Part shown: positions 8,550 to 15,322 of the stretch, piece after piece
Position numbering within the stretch: the stretch's first letter is position 1
Layout: each line of letters begins with the position of its first letter
Assembly: GCF_040930455.2 (NCBI RefSeq)
Contig: NZ_CP170494.1
Source: Neopusillimonas maritima
GTDB lineage: Bacteria; Pseudomonadota; Gammaproteobacteria; Burkholderiales; Burkholderiaceae_B
Reading direction: 5' to 3' (one strand)
Length of the DNA: 64,000 bases
Program-made: the position numbers and the translations under genes
The notes under the pieces: generated by a model
What the model saw: the letters and a program-made list of their open reading frames with translations, nothing else
The model's database searches: none
What the model was told of the DNA's origin: nothing

Positions 8550-8582
8550 AGCAAAAACCCTAGGTGTGGGGGTGTTTTTGCT
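8550..8582. other. Hairpin-forming inverted repeat
   Basis: AGCAAAAAC and GTTTTTGCT form a 9-bp stem around a C-rich/G-rich loop, between hemerythrin and the first brnA-like gene. It could be a terminator remnant, but no clear U-tract follows the stem. Role uncertain. Confidence 0.3.
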
Positions 8583-8685
8583 GACGACAAATCACTCACT
8601 GTTCGGCTTACGCCCCATCCTTTTACTTTCAGAATAGGTAGCTGAGTCCTTATGCGCATACGCCAAACAAACTATTTTTATTCTC

Positions 8686-8714
8686 TCGACATTATATTTT
8701 TTTGTTAATACAAT
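8686..8714 (+). promoter_or_regulatory. Sigma-70-type promoter of the first brnA-like gene
   Basis: TCGACA (-35, 8686-8691), a 17-bp spacer and TACAAT (-10, 8709-8714), each 5 of 6 to consensus. The predicted start of transcription, about 8721, falls immediately before the inverted repeat at 8725-8740. Confidence 0.6.
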
Positions 8715-8724
8715 TAAATATTGC

Positions 8725-8740
8725 ATTGCGTAAAGCAAAT
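8725..8740. promoter_or_regulatory. Operator-like inverted repeat, copy 1
   Basis: TTGC-GTAAA-GCAA inverted repeat ending 19 nt before ATG 8760, at the predicted transcription start. An almost identical repeat sits at exactly the same distance before the second brnA-like gene, which suggests that both genes are autoregulated by ribbon-helix-helix binding. Confidence 0.55.
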
Positions 8741-8759
8741 ATGCGAGAGGTACGCTTTT

Positions 8760-9032
8760 ATGAACAAAAAACAGCACAGCAAAAACACCACTGAGCCGGA
8801 AAACCCAGAATGGACGGCGTTAGAAGTGAATAGCGCAATGCGCCTAACTGAGCTACCCAACTCGTTACAAAAAAAATTACGTGGTCAAAGAGGACCTCAG
8901 AAAGCACCACGAAAGCTTCAAACCGCCATTCGCTTCGACGCCGACATCGTTGAAGCCTTTAAAGCACAAGGGCCTGGCTGGCAAACCCGCATGAACGACG
9001 CATTACGTGAATGGCTTAAACAACAGGCCTGA
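8760..9032 (+). CDS. BrnA-like ribbon-helix-helix antitoxin, copy 1 (no partner toxin seen)
   Basis: 90 residues. The C-terminal part (TAIRFDADIVEAFKAQGPGW then QTRMNDALREWLKQQ) is the BrnA antitoxin DNA-binding and dimerisation domain; the N-terminal half is unlike copy 2. ATG 8760 has GAGAGG 8 nt upstream. BrnA normally follows a brnT toxin gene; no BrnT-like frame lies upstream here. Its last 102 bp are nearly identical to the end of copy 2 (9419-9520). Confidence 0.75.
   Translation: MNKKQHSKNTTEPENPEWTALEVNSAMRLTELPNSLQKKLRGQRGPQKAPRKLQTAIRFDADIVEAFKAQGPGWQTRMNDALREWLKQQA
8988..9026 (+). repeat. 39-bp direct repeat, copy 1 (one mismatch)
   Basis: The 3' end of the first brnA-like gene repeats the 39-bp segment found at 9476-9514 and 10275-10313, with a single A/G difference (9023). 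Confidence 0.85.
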
Positions 9033-9217
9033 TCATCAATTCAGGCGACCCCTGATCAAGGGTTTTTACGCCAGGATAAACATGCGGCGCACTGATCCCT
9101 GAATCAACGATCACGTCTTAAAGTCAAGACCTTCCATTTATTAATTTTTGTAGTTACAATAAATTGAAAATTATGTACTCGTGTACACACCCAGGCTTAA
9201 TTCCCGGCGAATTATTA

Positions 9218-9234
9218 GTTTGCGTAAAGCAAAC
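9218..9234. promoter_or_regulatory. Operator-like inverted repeat, copy 2
   Basis: GTTTGC-GTAAA-GCAAAC, a perfect 6-bp inverted repeat with a 5-bp spacer, ending 19 nt before ATG 9254. It matches copy 1 at 8725-8740 in sequence and in distance from the gene. Confidence 0.6.
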
Positions 9235-9253
9235 AGCAGAGAGGTAAATTTAT

Positions 9254-9520
9254 ATGCCGAAACTTAAACCTCACACTATCATCCCAACCAGTCAGGAAGA
9301 CGCGCAAATTAACCGCGCTATTACCAAAGACCCCGACACCAGCGATTTAACAAAATCGCCTTTCCTGAAACGAGTGGGCCGTCCGCGAATTGCGTCACCC
9401 AAAATACAACTGACCGTGCGATACGACGCCGACATTGTTGAAGCCTTCAAAGCACAGGGGCCTGGCTGGCAAACCCGCATGAACGACGCATTACGTGAAT
9501 GGCTTAAACAGCAGGCTTAG
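9254..9520 (+). CDS. BrnA-like ribbon-helix-helix antitoxin, copy 2 (no partner toxin seen)
   Basis: 88 residues. The C-terminal half (LTVRYDADIVEAFKAQGPGW then QTRMNDALREWLKQQ) is the BrnA domain and almost identical to copy 1, whereas the first 50 residues have diverged or come from another source. ATG 9254 has AGAGAGG upstream. No brnT toxin gene is adjacent. The preserved frame, ribosome site and operator-like repeat suggest that it is expressed rather than decayed. Confidence 0.75.
   Translation: MPKLKPHTIIPTSQEDAQINRAITKDPDTSDLTKSPFLKRVGRPRIASPKIQLTVRYDADIVEAFKAQGPGWQTRMNDALREWLKQQA
9476..9514 (+). repeat. 39-bp direct repeat, copy 2
   Basis: The segment runs from CGCATGAACGACG to TTAAACAGCAG and is identical over 39 bp to 10275-10313. 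It lies at the 3' end of the second brnA-like gene and forms the left boundary of the fused higBA unit. Confidence 0.9.
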
Positions 9521-9633
9521 TCAACGCTGTAAAAACACGCGTCACAAAACAATCCCTACATCCAATCAAACAGTCATCGAATTTTCTACAGTTAAGAAAG
9601 TCTTCCAACAACTCTTTCTTCCTTGTATAAAAT

Positions 9634-10281
9634 TTGATACATTATATAGTTAATCCAGACAGCCGAAAATCGATTGATTGGCGAGGTTCAACGCTGAAAG
9701 ACATTCGCAACGACAAAATTTTTAGTTATGAGGCGCGTAAACAAGCAGGCCATCAGTTAAGTTTGCTGCAAGCCGGATTAGAGCCGGACAACTGGAAGCC
9801 ACTTGACAATCTTGGCACAGGAATAAAAGAGATCCGGATACGCACCAACGGAAACGCTTATCGCATCGTTTACCTAGCAAAGTTTTCGGACTGCATCTAT
9901 ATCCTTCACTGTTTTAAAAGAACGTCAATGAAAATGCACATTGAAACCAAATCAACTCACATCAGCGCCGCAAACAGCAACCTATTCAAAGAGTTAGGTT
10001 TTGCCCCAAACGAAGCAAAAAAACTTCACGCCGAATCGCAGCATATTATTTCTGAAAAGTTGCGGCTCAAAGAATATTTAATGAGCGAAATTAGCCAATG
10101 GATTGCCGACAACAACCTGAAGCAAATCGAAGCCGCTGCAATCCTGGGTATTACCCGTCCGCGCGTGTCTGATGTTGTGAATAAAAAATTACCCAAGTTC
10201 ACCATTGATGCGCTGGTAGACATGGTTGCCAGAACGGGGCGAGATGTGCAGCTTTCCGTACAGAAAAGATCGCACGCATGA
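9634..10281 (+). CDS. HigB toxin-HigA antitoxin fused in one reading frame, start codon doubtful
   Basis: One 215-residue frame. Residues 1-95 are a Gp49/HigB RelE-like toxin (SIDWRGSTLKDIRN, DNWKPLDNLGTGIKEIRIR, YRIVYLAKF, IYILHCFKR). Residues 110-210 are a HigA-type Xre antitoxin (NLFKELGFAPNEAKKL, LKQIEAAAILGITRPRVSDV, KFTIDALVDMV). The two are normally separate genes. The toxin C-terminal tail is shortened. The only usual start in the frame before the toxin is TTG 9634, with no visible ribosome site; an in-frame ATG at 9928 would yield just the antitoxin. The stop TGA falls inside the 39-bp repeat (10275-10313), so the gene ends exactly at a recombination boundary. The toxin half may be silent, or a true fusion may exist. 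Confidence 0.7.
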   Translation: MIHYIVNPDSRKSIDWRGSTLKDIRNDKIFSYEARKQAGHQLSLLQAGLEPDNWKPLDNLGTGIKEIRIRTNGNAYRIVYLAKFSDCIYILHCFKRTSMKMHIETKSTHISAANSNLFKELGFAPNEAKKLHAESQHIISEKLRLKEYLMSEISQWIADNNLKQIEAAAILGITRPRVSDVVNKKLPKFTIDALVDMVARTGRDVQLSVQKRSHA

Positions 10282-10319
10282 ACGACGCATTACGTGAATG
10301 GCTTAAACAGCAGTTTTAA
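10275..10319 (+). pseudogene. Third brnA-like 3' end (39-bp direct repeat, copy 3)
   Basis: 10275-10313 is identical to 9476-9514 and would encode RMNDALREWLKQQ followed by a stop; the rest of a brnA gene is absent. It supplies the stop codon of the fused higBA gene in another frame. Together with copy 2 it brackets a unit of about 760 bp. Confidence 0.8.
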
Positions 10320-10322
10320 GCC

Positions 10323-12647
10323 CTAAAACACGCCCCGCCAGTTCAACTGCACGCCGTGGTCTTGCACCCCCGCACCATAAACCCCGCTATACCCCAGCGC
10401 CAGCGTGGCAGTGCGTGACACTTGCCCTGCCACACTCAACGCCACATGCAAGGCGTTTTCCAACACCGGTAAACCGTTCGAGGTAAACACCGCCTGGCTG
10501 CGGCTATATTTAAAACGCTGGCTGGAGGCCACTTGCGTATCTCCACCCGCGTGGCGCCAGGCCAGGGTAAGCCGCGCCAGCGCCGCACCGGTGGGGGTTT
10601 CGATACGCGCCTGCCCGCGCACACCCAATTGGCTATACCACGCTGTTTGGCGCGAAGGGCTGACCGCCAGGGCCGCCGCGCCGCCCTCTTCGGTAAAGCC
10701 ACCACCGCGCAACTGCACACCGGCCATCCGCACAAAAGGCGACACCGCGTACTTTGCCCGCCCCCATTTCGCAGGCAACCAGGCACTTTCCCACGCGCGC
10801 CAGGCGGCTTCACCAAACAGCTGCACGGTGTGGGCCGAAGCCAAACCCGACAGTTGATCTTGCAGCGCCCCTGCCGAAACCACACGGTTTGTATGCACAC
10901 GATGCCGGCTGTACGCCAAACCCGCCACGGTTGACACCCGATTCCGATGCCACGCCACATTCAACCCAAAATGCAGGGTATCGGCGCGCGCACTGGTATC
11001 CGTGCCGCCACCGGCCTGATTCATACGGGCGAATTGACCGCCCACCATGCCACCCAACCACACATTGGGCGCCACACGGTTTTGCGCCCCGGCAAACACC
11101 CCTTGCACCGAGCGGCTATCACCCCATACACCATTTCGACCCGGCCGTGAGCGGTCGGCATGAAACGCCCGCGCCCAAGCACAGGCGCGCTCACCTTGCG
11201 CAACCGGCGTCGCACGGCCGAATGCCCCGGCGCACCTACCTTGCGCTAACTCATTCAACACCGCCTCACGCACAAAGCGGCTGTCTTCCAGCAACCCAGA
11301 CTGCACCGACGCCAGCCACCCACCGCCCAGTTGCTGGTAGGCACGGCGCGCCGTGGGGGCATCCAGCCCCACTACGTTATCGAACAAATCGGGGTTTGCC
11401 GACTCACCACCCGGCCCGCCATCGTCAATTTCTTCGGCCACCGCCTCTTCATTCGGTGTTTCAGCCGGGTCGGTTAACGGCGTGTCGTTACGCGTTAACG
11501 TTAGCGTCACGTTATTCGCGTCATAGCTTAAAGAAGAATCAAGAAACGCCAGGTTGCTGGTCACGGTATCGAAACGGGTACCCGCCAGGCCACCGCCGGC
11601 CGACAAAATGGTGAACTGCGTTTCAGGCTGCCAGGCGCCGTTGGCCGCCAGGGTACGCACCGTGCCGGCCAGGTAAGCCGTGCCCCCTACGTTTAACGAA
11701 TCGGCCTGCCCGTTGGCCTGCGCCTCTACCTCGAACACCGAACCACTACTGAATACCGCATCGCCTTGTACGGTGAACGTGCCAATACTATTGCCGGGTG
11801 CCAACACCCCCCCGGACGCCAACTGGAACGAACCCACACTACCCACCCCTTCCAACCGGGCCGACGCATTCACCTGCACCGCACCGGGCAACGCGGTATT
11901 CACCGCCAACGCCCCTTCGTTCACCACCCACTGCCCGGCAAACGGCGCCGCATCACCCGTTAAGTTCAAACGCCCCGCACCCTGCTTCACCACCCGCGCA
12001 TTCCCCAGCAACAAACCGGCATGCTCGGCCTGCCCGCTTGCCACGCGCCAATGCACCTCGGTATTAGGCACCACATGAATACCCGGCGTATACCAGGAAG
12101 CCGGCAAGGTCGCCGCCAAGTCCACCTCCAGCGCCTGCACCGCCGAGGCCACGCGCACCCCCGGCGCGTACTCCAGCTCGGTGCCCGTATTGGCATGCAC
12201 CATGCCCCACCCGGCCGCCGAATTGTGTTCCAGCACCAAACGCCCCTGCAGCAAACGCGTGGTGCCCCGGTATGTATTGGCCGCCGCCAAAGCAAGCGTG
12301 CCGGCCCCCAACTTGGTCACGCCCTCCATAGAACCCATTGCATTACTCAAAGACCCGGCCAACCGCGCGCTTGCGCCGTTATACACATTCAGCACCGCCG
12401 CATCGCCAATGGCATAAGCCTGCACCGTTTCAAACTCCGCCTGATTCAAATGGGCAATGTCTCCCATGAACACATACGGCGCCTCGGGCAAACCGGGTAA
12501 AGAACCAGAACCCTCATTGGCCACCTCGCCCGCCCAGGCCACCGCCACGCCCACGCCCCCTTTCCATGCCCCCGTTGACCCACTTACCAAAAAACAAAAC
12601 AACACTACACAAAAGCCACGTAAAACCCTTCTTAGATTCAATTTCAT
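10323..12647 (-). CDS. Type Va autotransporter with short passenger
   Basis: 774 residues. A long, basic signal peptide (about residues 1-40) is followed by a passenger (about 41-400) with two autotransporter-associated beta-helix repeats (GVTKLGAGTLALAAANTYRG and VVKQGAGRLNLTGDAAPFAG). A Glu/Asp-rich linker follows (about 400-425), then a C-terminal autotransporter beta-barrel (about 490-774) ending in aromatic Phe as outer-membrane proteins do. No protease triad or known adhesin motif is seen in the passenger, so its surface function is unknown. It lies inside the accessory island, divergent from the Xre/MbcA gene. Confidence 0.85.
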   Translation of the reverse strand: MKLNLRRVLRGFCVVLFCFLVSGSTGAWKGGVGVAVAWAGEVANEGSGSLPGLPEAPYVFMGDIAHLNQAEFETVQAYAIGDAAVLNVYNGASARLAGSLSNAMGSMEGVTKLGAGTLALAAANTYRGTTRLLQGRLVLEHNSAAGWGMVHANTGTELEYAPGVRVASAVQALEVDLAATLPASWYTPGIHVVPNTEVHWRVASGQAEHAGLLLGNARVVKQGAGRLNLTGDAAPFAGQWVVNEGALAVNTALPGAVQVNASARLEGVGSVGSFQLASGGVLAPGNSIGTFTVQGDAVFSSGSVFEVEAQANGQADSLNVGGTAYLAGTVRTLAANGAWQPETQFTILSAGGGLAGTRFDTVTSNLAFLDSSLSYDANNVTLTLTRNDTPLTDPAETPNEEAVAEEIDDGGPGGESANPDLFDNVVGLDAPTARRAYQQLGGGWLASVQSGLLEDSRFVREAVLNELAQGRCAGAFGRATPVAQGERACAWARAFHADRSRPGRNGVWGDSRSVQGVFAGAQNRVAPNVWLGGMVGGQFARMNQAGGGTDTSARADTLHFGLNVAWHRNRVSTVAGLAYSRHRVHTNRVVSAGALQDQLSGLASAHTVQLFGEAAWRAWESAWLPAKWGRAKYAVSPFVRMAGVQLRGGGFTEEGGAAALAVSPSRQTAWYSQLGVRGQARIETPTGAALARLTLAWRHAGGDTQVASSQRFKYSRSQAVFTSNGLPVLENALHVALSVAGQVSRTATLALGYSGVYGAGVQDHGVQLNWRGVF

Positions 12648-12834
12648 CTTTTGTCCTTATCGTTATGTAATTCGCCACGGGTATGACAAATTTGCAACGA
12701 TTGTGCCGGACAAACTAAAGATATCGGTCAAAATTCCGTAATCATTATTCTGAACCCTGTTTTTCCGCGTTTTGGGGCGTGCGCCACGCACATTAAGCAG
12801 GGAAAAATAACAAAACACACAGTAAAGAGGTTTT

Positions 12835-13197
12835 ATGGAAAAGGAATTCTCGCCCACTGCCGTTCTGGCCAATTCGTTAATTACCGCCGGCAAGCAGCTG
12901 GGCTTAAGCCACGGTGAACTGGCCGCGGTGCTGGGCCTGCACCGCAGCGCCATCAGCCGCCTGAAACACCGCCCCAACATTAACCCCGACTCCAAACAAG
13001 GTGAACTGGCCCTCATGCTGATTCGCATCTACCGGGCGCTACACGCCCTTACCGATGGCAACCCAAAGTGGATCCAGCACTTCATGCGCGAGCCCAACAG
13101 CCTTACCGGCGACGTTCCCGCGCGGCAAATACAGGAAATTAGCGGCTTGATGCGGGTGATGTTTTGCGTTGAGTCACTTCAGTATCCGGCGGCTTAA
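12835..13197 (+). CDS. Xre/MbcA/ParS-family antitoxin-like protein
   Basis: 120 residues. The N-terminal helix-turn-helix (LGLSHGELAAVLGLHRSAIS) is followed by the MbcA/ParS toxin-binding region (LALMLIRIYRALHAL, then WIQHFMREPNSLTG). These proteins pair with RES-domain toxins. AAAGAGG precedes the ATG. The next gene is an HTH-DUF433 protein rather than a toxin; a RES-like gene comes third. It probably represses its own promoter and pairs with the RES-like protein at 13883. Confidence 0.75.
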   Translation: MEKEFSPTAVLANSLITAGKQLGLSHGELAAVLGLHRSAISRLKHRPNINPDSKQGELALMLIRIYRALHALTDGNPKWIQHFMREPNSLTGDVPARQIQEISGLMRVMFCVESLQYPAA

Positions 13198-13200
13198 TAG

Positions 13201-13230
13201 TATAATCATTCCGAAATATCGGAATGATTA
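13201..13230. promoter_or_regulatory. TATAAT overlapped by a perfect 12-bp inverted repeat
   Basis: TATAAT at 13201-13206 (a weak TTCAGT -35 17 bp earlier) overlaps TAATCATTCCGA-AATA-TCGGAATGATTA, arms 13203-13214 and 13219-13230. The repeat ends 9 nt before ATG 13240. No T-run follows, so an operator is more likely than a terminator. The HTH-DUF433 protein or the Xre protein is the likely binder. Confidence 0.6.
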
Positions 13231-13239
13231 AAAAGGGTT

Positions 13240-13875
13240 ATGAACATGCACCGCTCCACCGTTTCTACCGCCGAAGCCGCGTTCCTCGCAGGATTATCCG
13301 AACGCAAAATCAACCAAGCCGTTGATGATCGCATCTTGCCCGACAACCTTTATGAAAAACATGCCAGGAACCGACGCTTTACGCCCATGGCGGCGGCGTT
13401 TGCAAAATTCTATTTTGATACTGAAGACATTATAGTGGCGAATACACGAAAAACCATTCTGAACACCTTATTGGACCGCATTCAAAAACTACACGAAGAA
13501 GACCGGAATGGAATTCTTATGTTACGCGCAACAGGCCGCAAAAAAACCTGGCAGATCCACCCTAATGAATTTATTGAGATTGATTTCAATTCTTTCATCA
13601 CCGACACAAAGTCACGATTTAAGCAGCTCGAAGAAATGGACAAAGTTATTGAAAGAAACCCAAGCATTATGCAAGGGGAAGCCGTATTCAAGGGTACACG
13701 CGTACCTGTTCACTTGGTTTTGGAGTACTTAAAAGCCGGAGAAAGCCTAAAAGCGCTACAGGAAGACTACCCTTTCCTGACCGAAAACAAAATCGAATTG
13801 GCGAAGCTATACAACGCGTTACACCCAAAACGGGGGCGCCCCAAATCTGTGAAGCTAGCCCACTCAGACTTTTAA
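13240..13875 (+). CDS. HTH-DUF433 (VapB-like antitoxin) protein
   Basis: 211 residues. The N-terminal part (about 5-60) looks like a MerR-like or excisionase-like DNA-binding domain (TAEAAFLAGLSERKINQAV). Residues 140-200 are a DUF433 domain (IMQGEAVFKGTRVPVHLVLE then YLKAGESLKALQEDYPFLTE). DUF433 proteins usually precede a DUF5615 PIN-like toxin; instead a RES-like gene begins 7 bp downstream. The upstream perfect inverted repeat suggests autoregulation. Placed between an Xre/MbcA antitoxin and a RES-like protein, it makes an unusual three-gene cassette. Confidence 0.72.
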   Translation: MNMHRSTVSTAEAAFLAGLSERKINQAVDDRILPDNLYEKHARNRRFTPMAAAFAKFYFDTEDIIVANTRKTILNTLLDRIQKLHEEDRNGILMLRATGRKKTWQIHPNEFIEIDFNSFITDTKSRFKQLEEMDKVIERNPSIMQGEAVFKGTRVPVHLVLEYLKAGESLKALQEDYPFLTENKIELAKLYNALHPKRGRPKSVKLAHSDF

Positions 13876-13882
13876 AAGTCTA

Positions 13883-14563
13883 ATGTCTAAACCGATTAGC
13901 CACACAGCTACCCCGCCCCTGAACATTCGCCCCCTGCACGGCACCCTGTACCGGTTCGCCACGCCTGCCTCGCACCAGGCCACGCTTAGCCTTACCGGCA
14001 ACCTGCGTGCCGCCGCCGTACTGAACAAGCTGTTGGAAAGCGCCACCCCGCCCAAGCTGGTATCGGTGGCGCCACTGGTGCAACAGGCCCTGCTATGCCC
14101 CACCGGGCCGTGGGGCCACCCCATGCGCGGCACCAACGACGCCGGGCTTATCGCGGGTTCGGCCCACCTGCACGGGGCAATAAACGCCTGCGCACAACGC
14201 CAGCAACAATTCTGGAACAGCATGCCCCCACACCCCGGCCTGCCCTACTTACACAGCGCCCACAGCCTGTATTCCATGACATTCAACACCCCCAACGGCT
14301 TAAGCCTGCGAGCCATTGAACTGCCGGTGGAACAAACCCACACCACCGCCCAAATCCTGCGCGCCTACAACGTAGCCGTATTTACCTACCCCGCAGCCGA
14401 CCCGATGGACGCCCCCGACATGGGCGTGTTGCACCCGAACGCGCTTGTGAACAGTGAAACGCGGCTTGCAGGAACGTGGGTGTGTGAGGTCAATGCAAAC
14501 AGGGCTTACCTTTACCAGTGCCAAAAGAGTATTCCTCTTGGCTTACTTACGCAGCAACGGTAA
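13883..14563 (+). CDS. RES-domain-like protein, catalytic residues apparently lost
   Basis: 226 residues. By eye it aligns with the large RES-family variant along its length: HGTLYRFATPASHQATLSL, ALLCPTGPWGHPMRGTNDAG, GAINACAQRQQQFW, then a C-terminal stretch with VLHPNALV and a Trp (GTWVCEV). RES toxins degrade NAD+ and need conserved Arg, Glu and Ser. In this alignment the Arg of GSRFG is replaced (GTNDA), and the Glu of the AFAE motif is Ala. It could be an inactive homologue, or a new family misread by me. It begins 7 bp after the DUF433 gene and overlaps the end of the convergent higA by 17 bp. Confidence 0.5.
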   Translation: MSKPISHTATPPLNIRPLHGTLYRFATPASHQATLSLTGNLRAAAVLNKLLESATPPKLVSVAPLVQQALLCPTGPWGHPMRGTNDAGLIAGSAHLHGAINACAQRQQQFWNSMPPHPGLPYLHSAHSLYSMTFNTPNGLSLRAIELPVEQTHTTAQILRAYNVAVFTYPAADPMDAPDMGVLHPNALVNSETRLAGTWVCEVNANRAYLYQCQKSIPLGLLTQQR

Positions 14564-14870
14564 TGCCTGTCGCATTCGCATTGCTCGCAGGCTCTACATT
14601 GATCTCCACGTGCTGGCCAAGCGAAACAAGTGCTTGCATCAGTCGCTCCAAAGAGATGTTCTGAAGCTTATAGCGCCGCACTTGAGACACCTTCGGTTGG
14701 GTCATACCCGTAATCGATGCCACTTCAGCCTGCGTCAAGCTGCGTTGACTGACCAGTTCATTGAGTTTGAACGCAAGTGCCGCCTTGACTGACAGCTCTT
14801 CGGCATTGTCGAACCCCAGATCCAGCAACACATTATCAGTACCTTGCGGATAATCTTTGCGCGTCATCAT
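14547..14870 (-). CDS. higA: HigA-type Xre antitoxin
   Basis: 107 residues with a helix-turn-helix (RSLTQAEVASITGMTQPKVS) and the following KLQNISLERLMQALVSLGQH typical of HigA partners of Gp49-type HigB. It overlaps the toxin stop by 4 bp (ATGA at 14867-14870). It neutralises HigB and probably represses the operon at the inverted repeat near 15234-15252. Confidence 0.85.
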   Translation of the reverse strand: MMTRKDYPQGTDNVLLDLGFDNAEELSVKAALAFKLNELVSQRSLTQAEVASITGMTQPKVSQVRRYKLQNISLERLMQALVSLGQHVEINVEPASNANATGITVAA

Positions 14871-15229
14871 TTTCTCCCGCTCAGCCCGTAACGGGAGAGC
14901 ACTGCTTTCAGTCGTTTCTCAATCAACTCCACATCAGGTCGTGGGGTAGCGATACCGGATTTGGACTTCTTCTGGAATGCATGAAGCACATGCACCGCGT
15001 TGCCTAGCCGAACCGTATAAACCGCGCGAAAGGTGTCTCCCCGATAATCGTCCACCAATTCATGCACTCCAGTACCGAGCCCCTTCCAAGCCTTAGCCGA
15101 GTGAGGTTTGCCACCCAACTGAACCACAAACAACGCCACGCCCATGTCTTTCTGTACATTGACAGGAAACTCCTTGAAGCTTTTTCTAGAAGACCCCTCC
15201 CAATACAACACCTTCCGTTTATCTGCCAT
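14867..15229 (-). CDS. higB: HigB/Gp49-type RelE-superfamily toxin
   Basis: 120 residues. The core WEGSSRKSFKEFP, KAWKGLGTGVHELV, YRGDTFRAVYTVRLGN and VHVLHAFQKKSKSG is the HigB mRNA-interferase fold acting at the ribosome. The order toxin then antitoxin with a 4-bp overlap is standard for higBA. The ATG (15229) has no ribosome-binding site; TATAAT lies only 2 nt upstream of it. Compared with the fused copy at 9634, this toxin is complete. Confidence 0.87.
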   Translation of the reverse strand: MADKRKVLYWEGSSRKSFKEFPVNVQKDMGVALFVVQLGGKPHSAKAWKGLGTGVHELVDDYRGDTFRAVYTVRLGNAVHVLHAFQKKSKSGIATPRPDVELIEKRLKAVLSRYGLSGRK

Positions 15230-15231
15230 TA

Positions 15232-15259
15232 ATTATATCCGTTCGGGTATAAAACGCAA
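15232..15259 (-). promoter_or_regulatory. higBA promoter with overlapping inverted repeat
   Basis: On the minus strand TTGCGT (15259-15254), a 16-bp spacer and TATAAT (15237-15232) form a good promoter that ends 2 nt before the higB ATG. An imperfect repeat, TATACCCG-AA-CGGATATA, overlaps the -10 and is a likely HigA operator. The closeness implies either a leaderless transcript or initiation from another, upstream promoter. Confidence 0.5.
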
Positions 15260-15322
15260 GCCTCACTGACCTCGGCCTGAACCATTCCCTTCAAAATAGC
15301 AGTTAAAAATCGTTAAGTATCG

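Noticed and set aside
8592..8777. Minus-strand frame whose end (RIKIVCLAYAHKDSATY) faintly resembles the C-terminus of RelE/ParE toxins
   Set aside because: No N-terminal toxin core, overlaps the brnA promoter and operator, and the similarity is too short. At best a decayed fragment; not listed as a gene.
10754..11614. Long plus-strand frame (286 codons) opposite the autotransporter
   Set aside because: Rich in Pro/His/Thr as expected of a shadow of a GC-rich beta-barrel gene; no ribosome site and no recognisable domain.
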